From contig CALXWF010000128.1 in assembly GCA_944392285.1 (NCBI GenBank), positions 1-8,301 on the forward strand: a stretch of 8,301 nt of DNA, written 5' to 3'. A program made the translations under genes and the position numbers. The notes below the pieces were generated by a model. The model searched no databases, was not told where the DNA came from, and worked only from the letters and a program-made list of their open reading frames with translations. The stretch comes from an uncultured Alphaproteobacteria bacterium (lineage in GTDB: Bacteria; Pseudomonadota; Alphaproteobacteria; RF32; CAG-239). This document shows, piece after piece, positions 1 through 5,433 of this stretch (the first letter of the stretch is position 1; every line of letters begins with the position of its first letter).

Positions 1-1
1 G

Positions 2-766
2 GTAGAGAGCCTTGCTCATGATGTCATTAATCAAAAATACCAAGGACAAGAGCTGACACCTTTCTTAAACAGCCTAAGCGCAAAAGTTCCGTTTTTTCGT
101 GTAAGAGGCAAAGCTGAAGGCGCCAGCTCAGATACGGATTTTGCCGTTAATTCCGGAGGCTTTACAACCCAAGATTATGGGGCGATTTACAAACTTTACA
201 CCCCGCAGATTTTATATCAAGGACTAAATCTACTGCCGCAACTTGCAAAGAACAAAGGCTACCATACGGCTTTTTTTCACAATTTTATCGGCAGTTTTTA
301 TAATCGTCGACCGCATATTACGGCTCAGGGCTACCAAGACCTCTTTTTTATTGAAGATATGGCAAAAGACCTAAAAAAAGGCCTTGATGATGCGCAAATG
401 TTTGCCTTTATTCAAGAATTTTATAAAAATCAGCCTCAAGACAAAACTTTTACCTATATCATCACCATGAGCTCTCACGCCGACTACAAGGTCAAGAGCA
501 ACCAAACACCGCTTATCTTAGCCCCCAAAAGCGAGAGAGAAGATTATTATAATGCCGTAAACTATGTTGACCGCAGCCTACAACAATTTATCAATAACCT
601 GCCGGCAGATTCTCTGGTCTTAATTTTTGGCGACCATGGCGTAAAAGATTTCGGCTATGGCGGCGCCGCCTTTCTGATTTATGATAAAAGAGGCGGACTT
701 AAGGTTGAAAATAGAGAAATTTCTTTTGCTGAATTTGTGGCAATCAGCCGCCGTTTTTGGCAATAA
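2..766 (+). CDS. LtaS/MdoB-like sulfatase-fold phosphotransferase, C-terminal 254 residues (5' end outside window)
   Basis: The open frame runs in from the left edge and ends at TAA 764-766. The visible part matches the extracellular/periplasmic catalytic domain of the LTA synthase/MdoB family (alkaline phosphatase superfamily). Members transfer phosphoglycerol or phosphoethanolamine head groups from lipids to envelope polymers. Motifs, numbered from the window edge: metal-binding Glu in VESL (E2), the family phrase ELTPFLNSL (17-25), the nucleophile loop GASSDTDFAVN (40-50), TMSSH (155-159, substrate His) and FGDHG (209-213, metal-binding Asp-His). The nucleophile position appears to be Ser (S42), where S. 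aureus LtaS has Thr in GKTSD. Only about 41 residues follow the GDHG motif, fewer than I expect in LtaS-type enzymes, so the C-terminal end is compact. The N-terminal membrane segments are not in the window. Substrate cannot be assigned. The gene converges on the pilus operon and has no evident functional link to it. Confidence 0.8.
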   Translation, partial: VESLAHDVINQKYQGQELTPFLNSLSAKVPFFRVRGKAEGASSDTDFAVNSGGFTTQDYGAIYKLYTPQILYQGLNLLPQLAKNKGYHTAFFHNFIGSFYNRRPHITAQGYQDLFFIEDMAKDLKKGLDDAQMFAFIQEFYKNQPQDKTFTYIITMSSHADYKVKSNQTPLILAPKSEREDYYNAVNYVDRSLQQFINNLPADSLVLIFGDHGVKDFGYGGAAFLIYDKRGGLKVENREISFAEFVAISRRFWQ

Positions 767-793
767 AAAATCTCCGCCGCGGCGGAGATTTTT
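766..793. terminator. Bidirectional intrinsic terminator, 28-bp perfect palindrome
   Basis: The arm AAAAATCTCCGCCG (766-779) is followed directly by its exact reverse complement (780-793). This gives a GC-rich hairpin whose tip closes on CCGCGG, with A's before it and T's after it on either strand. It begins at the last base of the plus-strand sulfatase stop codon and lies 18 nt beyond the stop of the minus-strand pilin gene. It can therefore terminate both convergent units. Confidence 0.9.
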
Positions 794-810
794 ATTAAAG
801 GAGACTATGA

Positions 811-1359
811 TTAATAATAAGTCCAGGTAATGGTGTTGCCGGTAGTCGCACAACCGGTATTACCGACCGCTTCGGTAACGGTAATCTTATCTCCGGGGCC
901 TCCGCTCAAAGAACCCATTTCTATACTTACCAAACCATCGGTACCCCAGTCAGAGGTCAGCAAGCTGACGCAAGCTTCTTTACCAAGGTCATCATAAGTA
1001 ATGGTAAAGTTCGTGTTAGCCGTACCGGCCGCTGCAATCGTAACATCGCCGCCGAATGCGTTTTTAATCGTGCCTTTAGAGCCGCCGGTACCGCCCGGAA
1101 GCATGTCGGAAGGAACAATGTTAAGGGAGATGGCCGCCGCATTGTTTAATCCGCTATAATCCGGAGAAGTTGCATAAGCCGTACGCAAGTTAATCAAAAT
1201 CATGGCCATCTGGTCTTGGGCTTTGGTCAATTTATATTTTGCCATCGCTTTAGAATAGCCTGAAATACCGCCCACGGACAAAACGCCGATAATCGCCAAC
1301 ACGCCGAGCATTTCAACCATTGAACGGCCGGACTGCTCATTTTTATATAAATTTCTCAT
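811..1359 (-). CDS. pilS: Type IVb prepilin, PilS-like, copy 2 (likely major pilin)
   Basis: This 182-residue prepilin is the probable subunit of the pilus fibre. A short leader (MRNLYKNEQSG, 11 residues, with K and R) precedes RSMVEMLGVLAIIGVL. Cleavage after G11 would put Glu16 at mature position +5, as in class III (type IV) prepilins, and would make Arg the +1 residue. The hydrophobic helix spans about 14-37. The globular head contains YSGLNN (68-73), SDWGTDGLVSI (136-146) and two cysteines, C130 and C170, placed to form the C-terminal disulfide loop of type IV pilins. It ends in aromatic residues (WTYY). Start: ATG at 1357-1359 with AGGAG at 1367-1371, spacing 7, the best ribosome binding site in the window. 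It is a paralogue of the gene just upstream (1470-2015), with the same length and motif positions. It has its own candidate promoter and a terminator right after it, which fits separate high expression, though this is inference. Confidence 0.88.
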   Translation of the reverse strand: MRNLYKNEQSGRSMVEMLGVLAIIGVLSVGGISGYSKAMAKYKLTKAQDQMAMILINLRTAYATSPDYSGLNNAAAISLNIVPSDMLPGGTGGSKGTIKNAFGGDVTIAAAGTANTNFTITYDDLGKEACVSLLTSDWGTDGLVSIEMGSLSGGPGDKITVTEAVGNTGCATTGNTITWTYY

Positions 1360-1366
1360 CTTAAGT

Positions 1367-1371
1367 CTCCT
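1367..1371 (-). promoter_or_regulatory. Strong Shine-Dalgarno (AGGAG) of pilS copy 2
   Basis: AGGAG lies 7 nt before the ATG at 1359. The other genes of the operon have shorter or less ideal sites, and the preceding pilin starts with TTG. This suggests the last pilin is translated most strongly. Confidence 0.75.
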
Positions 1372-1397
1372 AAAAATTCTGTTTGCCTATAACTTAC

Positions 1398-1426
1398 ATT
1401 ATAAAGAATTAAAATACAATTAACAG
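1398..1426 (-). promoter_or_regulatory. Candidate sigma70-type promoter for pilS copy 2
   Basis: In the 110-nt gap before the last pilin, the minus strand has a perfect -10 box TATAAT (1398-1403). CTGTTA lies 17 nt upstream (1421-1426) and matches TTGACA at three of six positions. Transcription would start near 1391 and leave a leader of about 32 nt. The gap is AT-rich, so a chance TATAAT is possible; its spacing and the strong ribosome binding site downstream support it. Confidence 0.5.
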
Positions 1427-1469
1427 ATTATCTTTGGTCATATTTTTTATTTTATACCCCTAACTTTAG

Positions 1470-2015
1470 TTAATAAAAAGTCCAGATAATATTATTTCCG
1501 ACCATGCTGCAGTTTTGCGCCGCGGTTTTTGCGCTGACCGGAAGCTCTCCGGCATAAGCGGTAAATTTTCCGGTTGCAATACTGACCAAGCCGTCCGTTC
1601 CCCAGTCACTGCTCATCAGACTAATGCAGGTAAGCCCGCCGATATCTTGAAATTCGATTGAAAAATGTCCTTCATTATTGTCCGTAACCTTAACATTCAC
1701 CGGCCCGCCAAATACGCTGCGGATTCCGTCAGCTTCGGTTTTGTCGCCTTTAGGCAGCATATCTGCCGGAATGATAGAAAGTTTAATCGCCTCGCTGTTA
1801 TTCAAGCCGCTATAGCCGCCTTTGTTGGCATAATAGAGCCTGACATTTGTAATAATGCTAAAAATTTGTTCAATAGAGCGGTTGAGCTTATGTTTTGCCA
1901 TAGCCTGCGAATAGCCGGCGATTCCCCCGACTGTCAACACGCCGATAATCGCCAAAACACCGAGCATTTCAACCATTGAACGGCCAATTTCGTTTATTTT
2001 TGCATTTGGCTTCAA
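1470..2015 (-). CDS. pilS: Type IVb prepilin, PilS-like, copy 1
   Basis: This 181-residue prepilin has the same layout as the 811-1359 gene: an 11-residue leader (MKPNAKINEIG), putative cleavage after G11, Glu at +5 (E16) in GRSMVEMLGVLAIIGVL, and a hydrophobic helix to about residue 37. The head carries YSGLNN (68-73), SDWGTDGLVSI (136-146), C130 and C169, and ends in WTFY. The start is TTG at 2013-2015, chosen because GGGAG (2024-2028) lies 8 nt upstream and the leader length then equals that of the paralogue. The gap to the preceding gene is 14 nt, so it is co-transcribed with the assembly genes. The head is diverged from copy 2 between the shared motifs, while the DNA encoding the N-terminal helix is nearly identical. 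It may be an alternative or minor pilin; the sequence alone does not decide which copy is major. Confidence 0.85.
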   Translation of the reverse strand: MKPNAKINEIGRSMVEMLGVLAIIGVLTVGGIAGYSQAMAKHKLNRSIEQIFSIITNVRLYYANKGGYSGLNNSEAIKLSIIPADMLPKGDKTEADGIRSVFGGPVNVKVTDNNEGHFSIEFQDIGGLTCISLMSSDWGTDGLVSIATGKFTAYAGELPVSAKTAAQNCSMVGNNIIWTFY

Positions 2016-2023
2016 AATCTTTG

Positions 2024-2028
2024 CTCCC
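2024..2028 (-). promoter_or_regulatory. Shine-Dalgarno GGGAG deciding the TTG start of pilS copy 1
   Basis: GGGAG lies 8 nt before TTG (2013-2015), immediately after the stop codon of the preceding gene (2030-2032). No in-frame ATG lies between this site and the prepilin cleavage motif, so the TTG must be the start if the leader is to be kept. Confidence 0.7.
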
Positions 2029-2029
2029 G

Positions 2030-2587
2030 TTATTCAAAATGCCACAGCACTTTGCTGTTATCCCCGCAGGCCTGAGCGGCTGCTTTTTTATCAATCGGCA
2101 AAGCATTTTCGCCGCCCCAGACAAACTCGGTTTTCAAAGCACTTTCAACCACCAATCCGAGCAATCCGAGGCTTTGCTGATTATCCGGCATAAAACTGAT
2201 GGCTAAGACACACTCATCTTTGCTCAAATTATCATAAATAATATAAAAATCTTTTTGTCCCGGCATAACCGTATCGCCGTTTTGGGCGCCGACAAGCACT
2301 TCCTTACCCCAAGCATTATATAGCTTGCCGTCTTTATGGGGCATATCTGCGCCCAACTTATCCTTAAGCACCAAAGCCGTGTTCAGTCCCCAATAATTCG
2401 GCTTAAGCCGAAAAGCTTTGCGGATGTTTTCGGCTGTTTGCCATAGTTGCTCGGCGCCTTTAATATCTGCTTTTTCTTGGCTCCCGCTCCATATCAAAGA
2501 GAGCAAGAGAACAATAATCAAAGCAGCTAAGGGCATTATTGCTTTTGGAGATTTCAGTTTTTGTGCAAAATCTGCAATTTTTATCAT
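2030..2587 (-). CDS. Pilin-like protein without a class III signal sequence
   Basis: This 185-residue protein is a paralogue of the two following prepilins in its head domain only. It shares NYWGLNTA (64-71; compare YSGLNN), the pattern xIxYDNLSKDEC leading to C126, AAAQAC leading to C174, and a final V/I-x-W-x-F-E/Y, so the disulfide loop is probably kept. The N-terminus differs: one membrane segment at about 16-33 (AIMPLAALIIVLLLSLIW) preceded by lysines, with no Gly cleavage site and no Glu at +5. It is therefore unlikely to be cleaved by prepilin peptidase and may stay anchored in the inner membrane. The ATG at 2585-2587 is chosen because GGGAG (2594-2598) lies 6 nt upstream and it starts one base after the preceding stop. 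An earlier in-frame ATG at 2662 would lie inside the platform gene. It could be a minor or initiating pilin, or a helper that holds subunits at the platform. The function is not established. Confidence 0.7.
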   Translation of the reverse strand: MIKIADFAQKLKSPKAIMPLAALIIVLLLSLIWSGSQEKADIKGAEQLWQTAENIRKAFRLKPNYWGLNTALVLKDKLGADMPHKDGKLYNAWGKEVLVGAQNGDTVMPGQKDFYIIYDNLSKDECVLAISFMPDNQQSLGLLGLVVESALKTEFVWGGENALPIDKKAAAQACGDNSKVLWHFE

Positions 2588-2588
2588 T

Positions 2589-3722
2589 TTAGGCTCCCAT
2601 GCCGCTGGTAATTTGGTCTTGCATCTGGAACACGCCCATAACCGCCCAAGCAATGGCAGCACCGATACTGAGCAAGGCCACCATGTTCAAAATAGAGGCT
2701 TTTTGTTCAATCAAGTACACACTTTCTTCCAGCCATTCATTGGCAAGGTTTTCAAGGGCTTCTTCAAAGTTGTCCAATTCAGAATAAATTTTCAAGTCTC
2801 CGATAATTTCCGGGTCAGGAAAATTCAACCCCGTTTTAGCCAGAGCTTGTCCTAAGTTATCACCGTTATTAATAAAGACCAAAGTTTTATCAATTCTCTC
2901 TTTCAAATAGCGGCTGGCATCGCGGCGCAGAGCGCGCATGGCGGTAGAAACCGGCGCACCGCCTTTAACCAAAGCAGACAAGGCCAAGAGCCAGCTGATA
3001 CCGGTAAAAACCTTATACAAAGACCATGGCGGCAAATTATCAAAATAAGCACGGATAATTCCGGTCCACACGCCGATAGTCAGATAAATAGTAATCATAA
3101 TCACCGGCAGGGCTGAGAAGGCAACCACCCAATATTCCTGAATCCACGTAGACAAGTCCACCAAATCACGCGCCATACCCGTCCACCGAACATCGGGAGC
3201 GGCCTCAACCATCGGCGGCACCATGTACACACCGATACCATAGACAATCAACACCGCCATCATAAACAAAAACGCCGGATAAGCAATTGCGCCGACAATC
3301 GGTCGAATCATTTTGGTTGAACCTTCGGTCACGCGAATAAGGTTCATAAGGGCACCCTCAAGGTCAGAAACGTCACCGACGGAAAGCATCAATCTTTCGC
3401 GGTCCGGTGCCCACCCCTTTAAGGCGTCGGAAAAAGGCAGACCGTTTTGCAGTGAGCGCGCCCAATGCGCAATGGCAATCGCCATCGGTTCATTAGGGTT
3501 TTTGCCGCCGTTACTAACGCCGTCATGGAGCATATCCAAAGCATTCATCAAAGAAAAGCGGTTGCGCATCAAAGAGGCAATCTTGCGATAAATTTTCAAA
3601 CGTGTACCGTTAGAAAAACTGCAAATCATTCTTGCATAATATTCTTCAACAATATTAAGTTTTTTCATTGCCTTTTGCAAAGAAGCCGAGGCGGATTTCT
3701 TTTTTTCTGTTTCTTCTGCCAT
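2589..3722 (-). CDS. pilR: Inner-membrane platform protein, PilR/GspF family
   Basis: This 377-residue polytopic inner-membrane protein belongs to the T2SS F-domain family, named PilR in the R64 type IVb system. It is the platform that couples the ATPase to pilin insertion. Two cytoplasmic F-type helical domains are visible, about 45-140 (with the family-like pattern LPFSDALKGW and SVGDVSDLEGAL) and about 240-340 (GAPVSTAMRAL, GDNLGQAL, IYSELDNFEEAL). Membrane segments are at about 144-168, 198-222 and 343-366. The N-terminus is charged and lysine-rich. Start ATG at 3720-3722 with GGAG (3729-3732), spacing 6. It begins 12 nt after the ATPase stop, and the next gene begins 1 nt after its own stop, so all three are probably translationally coupled. 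The family assignment is firm; the symbol follows R64 usage. Confidence 0.88.
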   Translation of the reverse strand: MAEETEKKKSASASLQKAMKKLNIVEEYYARMICSFSNGTRLKIYRKIASLMRNRFSLMNALDMLHDGVSNGGKNPNEPMAIAIAHWARSLQNGLPFSDALKGWAPDRERLMLSVGDVSDLEGALMNLIRVTEGSTKMIRPIVGAIAYPAFLFMMAVLIVYGIGVYMVPPMVEAAPDVRWTGMARDLVDLSTWIQEYWVVAFSALPVIMITIYLTIGVWTGIIRAYFDNLPPWSLYKVFTGISWLLALSALVKGGAPVSTAMRALRRDASRYLKERIDKTLVFINNGDNLGQALAKTGLNFPDPEIIGDLKIYSELDNFEEALENLANEWLEESVYLIEQKASILNMVALLSIGAAIAWAVMGVFQMQDQITSGMGA

Positions 3723-3734
3723 AAATATCTCCGT

Positions 3735-5429
3735 TTAGTAAATCGGGCGCTGATCCATCAGGCCGCACCAACGTTCAATCTCATCCAAATCAATATACCC
3801 TTTGAGCATACGCTCGATAGCGGCTTCTTTTAAGGTTCTGCCGTTCAAATCGCTGGTCCAATAGTCAATGGCTTTTCTGGTTTCGCCTTTAATCATCAAG
3901 TCAAGAAAAGTTGCGTCCGGTAAAATAATTTCGGGCACGCTCATACGTCCCTTAATGCCGGTGTTGTTACAATGCTTACATCCGGGGCCGCGCATAAAAG
4001 TATTTTCGATACCAAAGTCGCCCAGAGCCGTCCGCAAACGTTTAACCGAAGGCCAATCAAGCCTTTCCTTAACCGACACGCGGCAATGCGGGCAGATTTT
4101 GCGGAACAAACGTTGCGAAATCAAACCTTTCATCAATTCAGGGTCATTAAGCTTAAAAGACTCAACGCCCATATCGCGCAGACGTGTAATAATAGCCGGT
4201 GCCGAGTTTGCGTGCAAGGTTGTCCACACGCCGTGTCCAGACAAAGCGCCTTTAAAAGTCAACTGTGCGGCCGACAAGGTACGCACCTCACCAACCATCA
4301 TAACGTCAGGGTCAGAACGCAAAGCGGCAGACAATGCTTTTGTAAATTGCTCGTCTTTTTCTTCTTCGGTTGTGGCGTTGGTCACCGGCATTTGTCTTGC
4401 ACCGGGAATAGGGTATTCAGGCGGGTCTTCCACGGTAATCAGGTTAATTTCATAGTTTTTTTCTTGCAACAATTTAATCATATTGCGCTGAAGCGTCGTA
4501 CTCTTACCGCTGCCGGTAGGACCGGCAATAACCGACAAACCGACCGGCACGGCGCGCAACCGATAAAACAAATCTTCTTCATATTCGCCAAACCCCAAAG
4601 ACGACAAATCGCCGCTGCCGTCTGGGTTATCATCGGCATAAAGCAAACGCATAACCACATATTGCGAGCCAAAGGCAATCGGGTTAAATTGCAAACGAAT
4701 AGCCAACACGTTGTGTGGCAACATCAACTTACCTTTTGAGCCGCGCAACGGGGTGGAACCGAGCTTTTGCGCGCCCTGAAATTCGTTTTGAGCATAGTTT
4801 GAATCGGAAATATCGGCAGAAGCAAAGGCCGCACGCACAAAAGACTCACCCCATTCTTTGTTATATTCCATTTCGGTAGACATCATACCGTTAATACGGA
4901 ACATAATTTGGGTACTGTCGGCAACCACCACATGAATATCCGACACCTTTTGAGCAGCAGCGCGGGCAACCACGTTGACAAAGTCTTTTTGCATTTGCAG
5001 CTGGTCGAGGTCAGAATCTCCCTCGAGCACGGGCTGATTGCGTTCGCCGTAAGAATAAATAGCGTTAAGTTCGTTTTGCGACACATAAATAGGCTTGCTC
5101 ATAGAGAGCTTTTTCTTACGTGCCAAAACCTCAAAACTTAAAACGCGTCCGTCAAACTTATGTGACTCAGAAACCAGAAAACGTCCGTCGGAAAACAAAG
5201 CCAACAAACGTCTGGTATCATCATTAATGACCAAAGAAGACCCCGGCAGGGTCAGCAAACGAACACCATGCTCAAAATACTGCTGAATAGTCTTCGGCTG
5301 CTTGTTTCCCTCTTCGCCGTCATCATCGTCTTTTTCATAGGCATCATAAGCCGATGCTTTGAGAGGGGCATTTTCGCCATCAGCAGATTCTTCGCCGGTT
5401 TCTTGCTTATTTTCCTCTTCTTCAGCCAT
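3735..5429 (-). CDS. pilQ: Pilus assembly ATPase, PilQ (R64)/GspE/PilB superfamily
   Basis: This 564-residue cytoplasmic hexameric ATPase powers pilin polymerisation. Motifs in order: Walker A GPTGSGKST (303-311), Asp box ITVEDPPEYPI (331-341), Walker B region RSDPDVMMVGEVR (371-383), His box GHGVWTTLHANSA (398-410), and two Cys pairs, CPHC (446-449) and CKHC (484-487), forming the zinc-binding tetracysteine site typical of assembly (GspE/PilB-like) rather than retraction ATPases. The N2-type domain is about 145-260 (SDIHVV at 163-168). The first 45 residues are acidic and probably disordered (DDDDGEE). Start ATG at 5427-5429, 4 nt after the PilP stop. Upstream there is only a weak CAGG, which suggests coupling. 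The name PilQ here is the R64 ATPase and must not be confused with the type IVa secretin PilQ. No key residue appears to be missing. Confidence 0.93.
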   Translation of the reverse strand: MAEEEENKQETGEESADGENAPLKASAYDAYEKDDDDGEEGNKQPKTIQQYFEHGVRLLTLPGSSLVINDDTRRLLALFSDGRFLVSESHKFDGRVLSFEVLARKKKLSMSKPIYVSQNELNAIYSYGERNQPVLEGDSDLDQLQMQKDFVNVVARAAAQKVSDIHVVVADSTQIMFRINGMMSTEMEYNKEWGESFVRAAFASADISDSNYAQNEFQGAQKLGSTPLRGSKGKLMLPHNVLAIRLQFNPIAFGSQYVVMRLLYADDNPDGSGDLSSLGFGEYEEDLFYRLRAVPVGLSVIAGPTGSGKSTTLQRNMIKLLQEKNYEINLITVEDPPEYPIPGARQMPVTNATTEEEKDEQFTKALSAALRSDPDVMMVGEVRTLSAAQLTFKGALSGHGVWTTLHANSAPAIITRLRDMGVESFKLNDPELMKGLISQRLFRKICPHCRVSVKERLDWPSVKRLRTALGDFGIENTFMRGPGCKHCNNTGIKGRMSVPEIILPDATFLDLMIKGETRKAIDYWTSDLNGRTLKEAAIERMLKGYIDLDEIERWCGLMDQRPIY

Positions 5430-5433
5430 GCTG

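Noticed and set aside
796..830. AAAGGAG followed by ATG and an 8-codon plus-strand frame just after the terminator
   Set aside because: The spacing to the ATG is only 3 nt, the frame overlaps the 3' end of the pilin gene on the other strand and it lies beyond a terminator. It is most likely chance.
1461..1472. Small inverted repeat TAACT-TT-AGTTA at the end of pilS copy 1, as a possible terminator
   Set aside because: The stem is only 5 bp of mostly A-T pairs, too weak for an intrinsic terminator, so read-through into the last pilin remains possible.
1398..1472. Riboswitch or small RNA in the gap between the two pilin genes
   Set aside because: The 110 nt are AT-rich with no stable stem or conserved element that I can see; only the promoter and ribosome binding site stand out.
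2588..2662. A longer N-terminus for the pilin-like gene, starting at the ATG at 2662
   Set aside because: It would overlap the platform gene by 74 nt in another frame. The ATG at 2587 has GGGAG at the right distance and puts the membrane segment near the N-terminus.
3972..4739. A 255-codon open frame on the plus strand opposite the ATPase gene
   Set aside because: It lies entirely antisense to the well-conserved ATPase motifs. Its product is rich in His, Arg, Gln and Cys, as expected of a shadow frame, and has no recognisable domain.
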